Source of the DNA: VRUE01 sp963702035
GTDB lineage: Bacteria; Actinomycetota; Thermoleophilia; Solirubrobacterales; 70-9
Length of the DNA stretch: 64,000 nt
Direction of reading: 5' to 3'
Assembly (NCBI GenBank): GCA_963702035.1
Contig: OY969700.1
Span: 1,860,001-1,924,000, forward strand
Under the pieces are notes generated by a model. The model was not told the DNA's origin. It worked only from the letters and a program-made list of their open reading frames with translations, and did not search any database. Below are positions 25,529 through 35,100 of the stretch, one piece after another; positions within the stretch are counted from its first letter, which is position 1, and the number at the start of each line of letters is the position of its first letter. Position numbers and translations under genes: made by a program.

Positions 25529-26860
25529 GTGCCCGACGACTCGCCCGCACAGGACCTCGATGCCCTTTGGGAGGATGTCCAACGACGCCTGCGACTGACC
25601 GTTCCGGAATCGACCTTCAAGATCTGGCTGGAGCCGCTCAGGGCGGTTGGCACCCAGGGCACGACGCTCTATCTCGCGGCACCGGACGGGATCCAGACCT
25701 GGGTCGAGCGCCGCTACGCGCCCTTAATCCGTGAAGCGCTCGCCGATACGGCCGCCCCGCTGCGCGAGATCGCCTTCTCCGGCGGCGAGGAAGACCACGC
25801 GGCTGGAGCCAGGGGGGCCTCCGCGGTGGAGCTCAATCCCAACTACACGTTCGAGCGCTTCGTGATCGGCGAGGGGAACCGCCTGGGGCACGCCGCCGCC
25901 CTCGCCGTCGCAGAGACGCCCTCGGAGGCCTACAACCCGCTCTTCCTGCACGGGCCCCCAGGGCTTGGCAAGACCCATCTGCTCGGCGCGGTCGCCAACT
26001 ACCTGCAAGCCAATGCCCCCGGTCTCAGTGTGCGCTACACGACCGCCGAGGGCTTCACTAACGAGTTCGTCGCGGCGTTGCGGGCCAGCGGAGCCGAGAA
26101 GTTCAAGACCCGCTACCGCGACCTCGACGTCCTCCTCGTCAACGACGTCCAGTTCCTGCAGGGCAAGCAGCACACCGAGGAGGAGTTCTTCCACACCTTC
26201 AATGCCCTCTATGAGGGTGGCAGCCAGCTCGTGCTCTCGGCCGACCGGCTCCCCAGTGAGCTCTCGACCCTCGAGTCGCGATTGCGCGATCGCTTCGAGT
26301 GGGGTCTGACGGTCCCGGTCGGGCCCCCCGACCTCGCCACCCGCCTCACCGTCCTCCAGCGCCTTGCCCGCGAGGCGGGCATCGAGACGGACGGCGACGA
26401 CGCCCTCTCCGAGCTCGCACGCCGGATCGACGCCAACGTACGCCGTCTCCACGGCGGCCTGACCAAGGTGATCGCGCACGCCTCACTCACCGCCAGGCCG
26501 CTCAGCGCCGAGCTGATCGCCGAGCTGATCCCCCACCGCCGACAGGCGAGCGGGCCGACGACGGTGGAGGAAATCCAGCAGCGCGTAGCGACTGCCTTCG
26601 GCATCTCCCGGGCAGAGCTGGTCGGGAGCAGCCGCGCCGCTACCCCGCTACGCGCCCGACAGATCGCGATCCTGCTCACCCGCGAGGCGACCGACCTCTC
26701 CCTACCCCAGATCGGACGCCTCTATGGCGGTCGCGATCACTCGACCGTGCTCAACTCGCTGCGGCGCGCGGAGGCAACGCTGAGTAGCGACGCCGCCCTC
26801 GCTCGTCAGGTTGCCGAGTTGCGCTCTTCTATCCACAGCCCCCCGGCCAAACCGGCCTGA
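25529..26860 (+). CDS. dnaA: chromosomal replication initiator DnaA
   Basis: A 443-residue initiator. Domain I is at LWEDVQRRLRLTVPESTFKIWLEPL; domain III has Walker A GPPGLGKTHLL, VLLVNDVQFLQGK (Walker B), STLESRLRDRFEWGL (box VII region); domain IV has LYGGRDHSTVLNSLRR, the DnaA-box-binding helix-turn-helix. The linker domain II is short. GTG 25529 begins at the conserved domain I; the frame is open further upstream but shows no similarity there. Its last codons contain a DnaA-box-like 9-mer. Confidence 0.97.
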   Translation: MPDDSPAQDLDALWEDVQRRLRLTVPESTFKIWLEPLRAVGTQGTTLYLAAPDGIQTWVERRYAPLIREALADTAAPLREIAFSGGEEDHAAGARGASAVELNPNYTFERFVIGEGNRLGHAAALAVAETPSEAYNPLFLHGPPGLGKTHLLGAVANYLQANAPGLSVRYTTAEGFTNEFVAALRASGAEKFKTRYRDLDVLLVNDVQFLQGKQHTEEEFFHTFNALYEGGSQLVLSADRLPSELSTLESRLRDRFEWGLTVPVGPPDLATRLTVLQRLAREAGIETDGDDALSELARRIDANVRRLHGGLTKVIAHASLTARPLSAELIAELIPHRRQASGPTTVEEIQQRVATAFGISRAELVGSSRAATPLRARQIAILLTREATDLSLPQIGRLYGGRDHSTVLNSLRRAEATLSSDAALARQVAELRSSIHSPPAKPA

Positions 26861-26961
26861 CCGCCGACGACACTGTAAGAATCAATGCTTTCCACAGCTA
26901 TCCCCACAGGCCGAAAATCCCATGGCCATGCCGATTTTCGGCGCTTTCAGCTGTTTCCACA
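26829..26961. other. putative oriC: DnaA-box-like 9-mers and AT-richer inverted repeat
   Basis: Near-consensus DnaA boxes (TTATCCACA) occur at 26829-26837 (CTATCCACA), 26888-26896 (CTTTCCACA), 26900-26908 (ATCCCCACA) and 26953-26961 (GTTTCCACA), all in the same direction. A 9-bp inverted repeat CCGAAAATC / GATTTTCGG lies at 26911-26919 and 26933-26941. The dnaA-dnaN gap is only 134 bases, short for an actinobacterial origin, so additional boxes may lie elsewhere. Confidence 0.65.
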
Positions 26962-26994
26962 GCCACTAACTCAACTCAAGAGGACATCAGTCAT

Positions 26995-28101
26995 TTGAAG
27001 CTGACCACCAAACGCGACCAGCTCGTCTCAAGGCTCTCGATCGTTTCGCGAGCGGTTTCCACGCGCGCCGCGACCCAGGCCCTCTCCGGCATCCTCCTCA
27101 CCGCCACCGATGGCAGCGTGGCGCTGGCGGCTACCGACGGAGAGATGGGATTGCGCACCGAGCTGGAGGCCGAGGTCGAGGGAACCGGCGCCGTTCTGCT
27201 TCCGGGCCGCCTTCTTTCCGAGCTCGCCCGCTCGCTCGGCGACGAGAGTGTCGAAATCGAGCTGCGCGAGTCCGAGCACGACGTCGAGATCCGCAGCGGG
27301 GGCTCCAGCTTCCACCTCCGCGTCCTGCCCAGCGAGGACTTCCCGAACCTGCCCGACGAGGGAGACGAGCCGCTGAAGATTCCAGCGCCGGCGCTCGCTG
27401 AGACGGTCAACCTGGTCGCCCCCGCCGCGTCGCGCGACGACATGCGGCCCGTCCTCACGGGCGTGCTGGTCAGCGCGGCAAACGAAGAGATGACGATGGT
27501 CGCTACGGACTCCTACCGCCTCGCGGTCAAGCGCACCGAGCTGGAGGGCGCGATCGGCGGCGAGATCGAGGCCAACATTCCGGCCAAGGCGCTGCGCGAG
27601 CTCGGCCGCCTCGTCGCCGGCGGTGAGGTCGAGGAGGTGGCGGTAAGCCTGCTGCCGAATCAAGCGGTCTTCAAGGCAGGCGCGATCCTCCTCAATACGA
27701 GGCTGATCGACGGCCAGTTCCCCAACTTTCGACAACTCCTGCCGGAGTCCTACGAGCACGACGTCCGTTTGCCCCGGCCCGAATTCCTCGAGGTCGTCCG
27801 CCGGGTGAGCCAGCTCGCGCAGCGCAACGCGCCGTTGCGGCTCTCGTTCTCAGCGGGGGAGCTGAAGGTGTCGGCTTCGACGCCGGACGTCGGCGACGCG
27901 GAGGAGACGATGCCGGCGGCCTTCGAGGGGGAGCCACTGGAGATCGGCTTCAACCCCGAGTTCCTGCGCGAGGGGATCGAAAGCGTCGCGGGCGACGAGG
28001 TGGTGCTGCGGCTGATCTCGCCGCTGCGACCTGGCTTGCTGCAGCCGATCGACAACGAAGACTTCCGCTATCTGGTGATGCCGATCCGCCTCAACGTCTA
28101 G
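26995..28101 (+). CDS. dnaN: DNA polymerase III sliding clamp, beta subunit
   Basis: A 368-residue clamp of three DnaN domains. N-terminal LTTKRDQLVSRLSIVSRAVSTRAATQALSG, middle domain starting near MRPVLTGVLVSAANEEMTMVATDSYRLAVK, C-terminal VVLRLISPLRPGLLQPIDNEDFRYLVMPIRLN. TTG start with GAGG about 12 bases upstream. Between the origin region and recF. Confidence 0.97.
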   Translation: MKLTTKRDQLVSRLSIVSRAVSTRAATQALSGILLTATDGSVALAATDGEMGLRTELEAEVEGTGAVLLPGRLLSELARSLGDESVEIELRESEHDVEIRSGGSSFHLRVLPSEDFPNLPDEGDEPLKIPAPALAETVNLVAPAASRDDMRPVLTGVLVSAANEEMTMVATDSYRLAVKRTELEGAIGGEIEANIPAKALRELGRLVAGGEVEEVAVSLLPNQAVFKAGAILLNTRLIDGQFPNFRQLLPESYEHDVRLPRPEFLEVVRRVSQLAQRNAPLRLSFSAGELKVSASTPDVGDAEETMPAAFEGEPLEIGFNPEFLREGIESVAGDEVVLRLISPLRPGLLQPIDNEDFRYLVMPIRLNV

Positions 28102-28124
28102 ATGGCCATCTAGGGCGTGCGCCG

Positions 28125-29213
28125 ATGCTGGTCACCGCCGTCGAAGCGAGGCCGCTGCGCAGCCTGAGCGGCGTGCGGATCGAGCTGGGGGAGGGGATCG
28201 TCAGCTTGATCGGCCCCAACGGCGCCGGCAAGACCAATCTGCTCGAGGCCCTCTACTTTGCCCTCACCGGCCGCTCGTTCCGGACCTCGGACAGGCGCGA
28301 GCTGATCCCTTTCGGCGACCAGCTCGCGCGAGCTGAGGCTGTGGTCCGCGATGAGGACGGAGTCGAGCACCGTTTCCTCGCTTCGATCAGCCGGGCCGAG
28401 GGCCGGCGCCATCTGCTCGACGGCAACCCGGCCGAGCCCGCCGATCTCGCTCGCCATCGCCCCCCGGTGGCGGTCTTCTCGCCCGACCGTCTGGCGCTGG
28501 TCAAGGGTCCACCCGCCGAGCGGCGCGCCCACCTCGACCGCTACCTGGCCGCTCGCCGGCCCTCCCGGGCGGGCCTGCGCCAGCGCTACGGCCAGGCTCT
28601 GGCGCAGCGCAACGCGCTGCTGGCACGGCTCGCCGGCGGCTGCTCCGGCGGCGACCTCGACATCTGGGACGCCTCGCTCGCCGAGGCCGGCGAGGCGTTG
28701 ATCTCCGCCCGGGCCGAGGCTGTCGCGGAGCTGGCCCCGTTTTTCGCCGAGGCCGCGGATGACCTTGGGCTGGCGGGAGGAGGCACGCTCGAGTACGCGC
28801 CGCGAGCTTCCGGCACCGCCCTGGAGATCCGCGCCGGTCTGGCGGAGCGCCGCGATGCGGATCTCCGCCTCGGCCGCACTTCGTGGGGGCCGCACCTCGA
28901 CGAGCTGAAGGTCGCGGCCGGGGACCGGTCCCTGCGCCGCTATGGCTCCCAGGGCCAACAGCGCGCGGCTCTCCTGGCGCTGCTCTTCGCCGAGCGCGAG
29001 GCGCTGCTCGCCGCGCACCGGGTTGTGCCGCTGCTCCTGCTCGACGACGTGATGAGCGAGCTCGACCCGCCGCGCCGCGACCGCCTCGTCAAACGCTTGG
29101 TCCGTGGCGGCCAGACCCTGATCACCGCCGCGGCCGAGGAGTCGGTGCCGGCCCCTGCCCGCGAGCGACGGGTGCGGATGCCTTTCGACGTCGCCCGCTC
29201 GGCGGCGGCATGA
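28125..29213 (+). CDS. recF: DNA replication/repair protein RecF
   Basis: A 362-residue SMC-like ATPase acting in gap repair with RecOR. Walker A LIGPNGAGKTNLLEALYFALTGRSFRT, signature RRYGSQGQQRAALLALLFAE, and Walker B VPLLLLDDVMSELDPPRRDRLV. ATG start 23 bases after dnaN. Confidence 0.95.
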   Translation: MLVTAVEARPLRSLSGVRIELGEGIVSLIGPNGAGKTNLLEALYFALTGRSFRTSDRRELIPFGDQLARAEAVVRDEDGVEHRFLASISRAEGRRHLLDGNPAEPADLARHRPPVAVFSPDRLALVKGPPAERRAHLDRYLAARRPSRAGLRQRYGQALAQRNALLARLAGGCSGGDLDIWDASLAEAGEALISARAEAVAELAPFFAEAADDLGLAGGGTLEYAPRASGTALEIRAGLAERRDADLRLGRTSWGPHLDELKVAAGDRSLRRYGSQGQQRAALLALLFAEREALLAAHRVVPLLLLDDVMSELDPPRRDRLVKRLVRGGQTLITAAAEESVPAPARERRVRMPFDVARSAAA

Positions 29214-29515
29214 GCCGACGTCGCGTCCCCCGTCCCGCTTCGGAGGCGTTCCGCTCAGCACTCCGCCAAGCCGCCCCGAAAACGCGCCTCGCGGCCGTGC
29301 AGTCGGTCTGGGAGGGGGTCGTCGGCGAGCGGGTGGCGGCGGCGGCGCAGCCGGTATCCGAACGGCAGGGAGAGGTGACTGTTGTCTGCGCAGACCCGGT
29401 CTGGGTGGAGGAGCTCGACCTGATGCAGGAGCAGCTCCAGGGGGGCCTGCGCGAGCAACTCGGCGAGGATGCCCCGAGCAGTTTGCGCTTTCGTGTGAAA
29501 GACTCCCGCAACTAG
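29210..29515 (+). CDS. DUF721/DciA-like protein
   Basis: A 101-residue DUF721 protein starting in the recF stop (ATGA). The segments SVWEGVVGERVAAAAQPVSERQGEVTV and DPVWVEELDLMQEQLQGGLREQL are the DUF721 core. The family includes DciA, a helicase loader or operator, and its place between recF and gyrB is the usual actinobacterial one. Confidence 0.88.
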   Translation: MSRRRVPRPASEAFRSALRQAAPKTRLAAVQSVWEGVVGERVAAAAQPVSERQGEVTVVCADPVWVEELDLMQEQLQGGLREQLGEDAPSSLRFRVKDSRN

Positions 29516-29607
29516 CCACAGTTTACCGTGATTTGCAGGGCTTTTTTTAGACGGGCACGGCCGTTCCAGGGGCTCGAACTGGTATCCTTATGTCAACTCG
29601 AATTTCA

Positions 29608-29649
29608 CCCCGACCAGGCGCGCGGAGAGTGCCAGGCGGTCGGGGTTTT
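29608..29649 (+). promoter_or_regulatory. leader hairpin followed by T-run upstream of gyrB
   Basis: CCCCGACC (29608-29615) pairs with GGTCGGGG (29638-29645), followed directly by TTTTC, 24 bases before the gyrB start. This resembles an intrinsic terminator or attenuator in the gyrB leader. No promoter could be assigned with confidence in 29516-29651. Confidence 0.35.
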
Positions 29650-29672
29650 CTGTGAGACGCGGAAAGGACCAG

Positions 29673-32102
29673 TTGCCCGATAAGAAGCAGAGCGCCGGCG
29701 GCGCCGCGGCGAAAAAAGACGATTCCTACGGCGCCAAGGACATCACCGTCCTCGAGGGGCTGGAAGCGGTCCGCAAGCGCCCCGGCATGTACATCGGCTC
29801 GACCGGACCGCGCGGGCTCCACCACCTCGTCTACGAGCTCGTGGACAACTCGGTTGACGAGGCGCTCGCGGGCCGCTGCGGTGCGGTCCGCGTCGTTCTC
29901 CACCCTGACGACAGCTGCACCGTCTCCGACGACGGGCGCGGCATCCCTGTCGAAGAACTGAAGAAAGAGAAGCGACCGGCGGCCGAGGTCGTGCTGACGA
30001 CGCTGCACGCCGGCGGCAAGTTCGGCGACGGCGGTGGTTACAAAGTCTCCGGCGGCCTGCACGGCGTCGGCCTCTCCGTCGTCAACGCGCTCTCATCGCG
30101 GCTCCATTTGGAGATCAGCCGCGACGGCAGCGTCTGGAGCCAGGACTACGAGCGCGGCAAGCCTCAGAACCCGTTGACCGCGGGCGCGAAGGCGAGCGAG
30201 ACCGGCACGACCCTGACCTTCCAGCCCGACCCGGAGATCTTCGAAGAAGTCGAGTTCGACTTTCAGACCCTGGCCGACCGCCTTCGCGAGACCGCCTTCC
30301 TCACTCGCGGCCTGAAGATCGAGCTGGTCGACGAGCGCGGCCAGACCAACAGCATCACCTTCCAGTACGACGGGGGGATCGAGGACTTCGTCCGCCACCT
30401 CAACGAGAACAAGGACGAGGTTCACCGCAAGGTGATCTTCTTCGAAGGTGAGAAAGAGGAGGGGCAGGTGGAGGTGGCGATGCAGTGGAACTCCTCCTAT
30501 CAGGAGTCGATCTTCAGCTTCGCCAACAACATCAACACCCACGAGGGCGGTTCTCACCTCTCCGGCTTCCGGGCCGCCCTGACCCGCACCCTGAATGCCT
30601 ACGCGCGCAACAAAGGGCTGCTGAAAGAGAAGGACGACAACCTCGCCGGCGAGGATGTGCGCGAGGGCTTGACCGCGGTGATCTCGGTCAAGTTGCACGA
30701 CCCGCAGTTCGAGGGCCAGACCAAGACCAAACTGGGCAACCCACCGATCCGGGGCCTGGTCGAGGAGACGGTCAACCGCAAACTCGGCGAGTACTTCGAG
30801 GAGAACCCCGCCGACGCGCGGCGGGTGATCGGCAAGTCGGTCGACGCTTCGAGGGCACGCGCCGCGGCGCGCAAGGCACGCGACCTGACCCGCAAGTCGG
30901 CGCTGGAGAACTCGACCCTGCCGGGCAAGCTCGCCGACTGCACGGTCAAGGACCCGAGCCTGGCCGAGATCTTCGTGGTCGAGGGAGACTCCGCCGGTGG
31001 CTCGGCAAAGCAGGCGCGGGACCGCAATACCCAGGCGGTGCTGCCGCTGCGAGGCAAGATCATCAACGTCGAGAAGAGCCGCATCGACAAGGTCCTGGCC
31101 AACAACGAGATCCAGGCCCTGATCACGGCGATCGGCACCGGCGTCCACGATGAGTTCAACATCGAGGAAGCGAGGTACCACAAGATCGTGATGGCGACCG
31201 ACGCCGACGTCAACGGCGCCCACATCCGCACCCTGGTCCTCACCTTCCTCTACCGGCAGATGCCCGAGCTGATCGACGCCGGCTACGTATACATCGCCAA
31301 ACCGCCTCTCTACCGCGTCAAGCAGGGCAACCAGGAGACCTACCTCGAGCGCGAGTCCGAGCTCGAGGAGCTGCTGTTGCGCGACAAACTCGAGGATTTC
31401 CAGCTGATCGACGCGAGCGGCAGCGCGAAGAAGCTGACCTCGAGTCGCTGGCAGGCCTACGTCCGCCGCTCGAAGGAGTACGAGGGCTGGGGCTCCTCCC
31501 TGCAGGCGGAGTTCGGCCACGAAACGGTCCGCTTCCTCGAGGAGTCGAACCTGCTCGACGAGGGCGTCTCCAGCGTCTCCGCCGCGGCCAAGCTGCTCGG
31601 TGAGAAGACGCTGGAGGGAGCGCCCTTCGACACCGAGGTGGTCGAGGTCTCCGACGAGTTCGTGGTCGTCAAGGCGATCGAACGCAAGAGCGGCCTGGCG
31701 CGGACCCACCGTCTCCCGGCGGAGCTCTTCTCGCACTTCGACTACCGCAAATTCACCGAGGTTCACGAGGCGCTGCTCAAACAAGTAGGGCGGCCGCCCT
31801 TCGAGATTCAGCTGGGTGAGCGCCGCAACATCGCGCTCTCCTTCCAAGCGCTGCGTGGAGCGGTGTTGGAGCTGGCCCGCCATGGCGTCCAGCTGACCCG
31901 CTTCAAGGGACTCGGCGAGATGAACGCCGACCAGCTGCGCGAGACGACGATGGACCCCGCCAGCCGCACCCTTGCCCGGGTGACGCTCGAAGACGCCACC
32001 GCGGCGGACCTGATCTTCTCGATGCTGATGGGCGATCAGGTCGCGCCCCGGCGTGAGTTCATCGAGGCGCACGCCAAGGAGGTTCGCTTCCTTGACGTCT
32101 AG
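29673..32102 (+). CDS. gyrB: DNA gyrase subunit B, long form
   Basis: ATPase subunit of gyrase. GHKL motifs: VYELVDNSVDEALAG, DDGRGIPVE, GLHGVGLSVVNALS; transducer lysine in QTKTKLGNPPIRG; TOPRIM EGDSAGGSAKQARDR and MATDADVNGAHIRTL; C-terminal RFKGLGEMNADQL. At about 809 residues it is longer than usual actinobacterial GyrB (about 650-700) because of a roughly 170-residue insertion between YRVKQGNQETYLE and the KGLGEM tail, as in proteobacterial GyrB. TTG 29673 has AAAGGA at good spacing; GTG 29652 is an alternative. Confidence 0.95.
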   Translation: MPDKKQSAGGAAAKKDDSYGAKDITVLEGLEAVRKRPGMYIGSTGPRGLHHLVYELVDNSVDEALAGRCGAVRVVLHPDDSCTVSDDGRGIPVEELKKEKRPAAEVVLTTLHAGGKFGDGGGYKVSGGLHGVGLSVVNALSSRLHLEISRDGSVWSQDYERGKPQNPLTAGAKASETGTTLTFQPDPEIFEEVEFDFQTLADRLRETAFLTRGLKIELVDERGQTNSITFQYDGGIEDFVRHLNENKDEVHRKVIFFEGEKEEGQVEVAMQWNSSYQESIFSFANNINTHEGGSHLSGFRAALTRTLNAYARNKGLLKEKDDNLAGEDVREGLTAVISVKLHDPQFEGQTKTKLGNPPIRGLVEETVNRKLGEYFEENPADARRVIGKSVDASRARAAARKARDLTRKSALENSTLPGKLADCTVKDPSLAEIFVVEGDSAGGSAKQARDRNTQAVLPLRGKIINVEKSRIDKVLANNEIQALITAIGTGVHDEFNIEEARYHKIVMATDADVNGAHIRTLVLTFLYRQMPELIDAGYVYIAKPPLYRVKQGNQETYLERESELEELLLRDKLEDFQLIDASGSAKKLTSSRWQAYVRRSKEYEGWGSSLQAEFGHETVRFLEESNLLDEGVSSVSAAAKLLGEKTLEGAPFDTEVVEVSDEFVVVKAIERKSGLARTHRLPAELFSHFDYRKFTEVHEALLKQVGRPPFEIQLGERRNIALSFQALRGAVLELARHGVQLTRFKGLGEMNADQLRETTMDPASRTLARVTLEDATAADLIFSMLMGDQVAPRREFIEAHAKEVRFLDV

Positions 32103-32135
32103 AGCTGACCACCCGTCCAGTGAGGCGATCGGCTG

Positions 32136-35100
32136 ATGGCCCTCGACGCCCTCACCGGGCGCATCGAGGAGCGCGAGCTCGAGAAGGAGATGCGCTCGTC
32201 CTACCTCGACTACGCGATGAGCGTAATCGTGGGTCGGGCGCTGCCAGATGCCCGCGACGGCCTCAAGCCCGTCCACCGGCGGGTGCTCTACGCGATGCAC
32301 GACGTCGGCCTGCAGCCGACCCGCGCCTACCGCAAGTGCGCCTTCATCGTCGGCGAGGTGATGGGTAAGTACCACCCGCACGGCGACTCGGCCATCTACG
32401 ACACGCTGGTGCGGATGGCGCAGGACTTCTCCCTGCGCTACCAGCTCGTCGACGGCCAGGGCAACTTCGGCTCGATCGACGACGACCCGGCCGCGGCGAT
32501 GAGGTACTGCGTCAGCGGCGACACGCGGGTGGCGACGCCGAGCGGTACGGTCCGAATTGACTCGTTCGCTCCCGAAGTCGAGCCCAACTCCGACAACGAC
32601 GTCGATCTCGAAGTCCTCGATCGCCTCGGGCGCCCGGTCAAGGCCTCGAAGCTCTTCCATTCCGGCGAACATCCGACGCTTCGCCTGCGCACCAGGCACG
32701 GCCACGAGCTGACGGGAACCCACAACCATCCGGTTCTCTGCCTGGTCAACATGGAGGGCGTCCCGCTTCTTCTCTGGAAGCTCCTTGAGGAGATCAGCCC
32801 AGGCGATCGCGTCCTCATTTCGCGTACGCCACAGGGGCTGGAAGAGAGCTCGCTGCCGCTTTCGAGCAGTGACGAGCAGCTGGCGTTGCTCGCCGGCGCG
32901 TTCGTCTCGGAGGGGTGGATCAGCCCGAAGCGGGCGGGTTTCAACAATGTCGACAAAGACTTCTTCGACTCGGTTCTCGACGCGTATGACTCCGTGGTCG
33001 GCGGTACCCGCTATGTGTCCGCTCGCCACATCGCCTCAGGGAGCCTCTTACACGAGCTCGACATCCAGAATCTCGACGCGCTGCGCGAGAGCCCGCTGGT
33101 CGCGATCGTGGGCAAGGCGAGCGCGAAGCGCGTGCCGGAGTTCGTCTGGCGTTCCGGCGGCGCTTTCAAGCGAGCCTTTCTGAGGTCTCTGTTCACCGGC
33201 GACGGCTCGTCCTCGCTGCTTCCCCGTAACTCGATTCAAGTCTCGTATTCCACGTACAGCGAGCGACTCGCCAGGGACGTGCAACTCCTTCTCCTTGAGA
33301 GCGGTGTCGTCTCGCGCATCTGCCGCTATGAGAAGGGCGAGTTCAAGGTTGTGATCAGCAACCGACGGGATGCCCGCCTCTTCTCGCGCAACGTCGGGTT
33401 CCTCGGCGCAAAGCAGACCAAGCTCGCGGATGCGCTTGCGACCATCCCTGAGGCGAGCCGAGCGCTCAGTCATGACCATGTGCCGTACGTCGCCGACTAC
33501 ATCCGGGGCGAAGGCGGATCGCGGTGGAGCGAGCGCGACTGGCTACGTCGCCACAACGTCGACCGAATCGAGCGTTGGGAGCAGGGCGGCTCCGCGATCA
33601 TGGAGCGGATCGAGTCGGCTGAGGTCCGGGATGTGGTCGAGCCGCTCGTCACCGGCGACTACTTCTACGCGGAGGTCGAGTCGGTTGAGGACGCAGGTGT
33701 GCAGCCGGTCTTCTCGATCCGGGTTGAGAGTGAAGACCACTCGTTCCTGACGAACGGCTTCGTCAGCCACAACACCGAGGCCCGGCTGACGCGGTTGTCG
33801 ACCGAGCTGCTGCGCGACATCGACGCCGACACTGTCGACTTCGGCCCCAACTACGACGAATCGACCCAGGAGCCGCTGGTGCTGCCGGCGCGCTTCCCGA
33901 ACCTGCTGGTCAACGGCACCTCGGGGATCGCGGTCGGGATGGCGACCAACATCCCGCCGCACAACCTGCGCGAGGTCGCCGCCGCGGTCGCCACCCATAT
34001 CGACGACCCCGAGGTCGACCTCGCCGGTCTGATGGAGCACGTCAAGGGCCCCGATTTCCCCGGCGGCGGCATCATGAGCCGCGAGGGCATCCGGGACGCC
34101 TACGCCTCCGGGCGCGGCAGCATCAAGGTCCGCGCTCGCGCTCACGTAGAGCCGCTCAAGGGCGGCAAGGAGGCCATCGTCGTCACCGAGCTGCCCTTCA
34201 CGGTGAAGAAGCTCGGCGACGGAGGCCTGGTCACCAAGATCGCCGACCTCGTTCGCGACAAGAAACTCGAGGGGATCTCGGATCTCCGCGACGAGTCGGA
34301 CGGCTCCGGAATGCGACTGGTGATCGAGCTCAAGCGCGGTGGCCCGCCCGCCAAGGTGGTGCTGAACAACCTCTACAAGAAAACCGCGATGCAGACGACC
34401 TTCGGCGCCAACATGGTGGCGCTGGTCGACGGTGTGCCGAAGACGCTGAGCCTGCGCGAGCTGATCCACCATTACGTGGACCACCAGCGCGAGGTCGTCA
34501 CCCGGCGCACCCAGTACGAACTGCGCCGCGCCGAGGCCCGCGCCCACATCCTCGAGGGGCTGTTGGTCGCGCTCGACAACCTCGACGCGGTGATCGCGTT
34601 GATTCGCGGCTCGTCCGACCCCGATGCGGCGCGCGAGGGCCTGATCGCCAAATTCGAGCTCTCGCGTGAGCAGGCCCAGGCGATCCTCGACATGCGCCTG
34701 CAGCGACTCACCGCGCTCGAGGCCGACAAAGTCCGCGCCGAGCACGCCGATCTGATGGAGCGCATCGGCGAACTGCGAGCGATCCTCGGCGACGAGGCGA
34801 AGGTGATGGCGCTGGTCAAGGAAGAGCTGGCCGAGATCGTCGAGTCCTACGGCGACGAGCGGCGCACCGAACTCGCCCATTTCGAGGGTGACGTCGGGAT
34901 CGAGGACATGATCGCCGACCAGCAGATGGTCATCTCGCTGACCGCCTCCGGCTACGTCAAGCGCTTGCCGCTTGCCACCTACCGCCAGCAGCACCGCGGT
35001 GGCGTCGGGGTGATGGGGATGAACATGAAGGAGGACGACTACATCGCCCACCTCCACATCTGCTCGACCCACGATTACCTGCTCTTCTTCACCAACAAGG

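Noticed and set aside
30093..33029. 978-codon open frame antisense to gyrB/gyrA
   Set aside because: High-GC antisense shadow of two certain genes; composition rich in Arg, Asp, Gln and His as expected for such frames.
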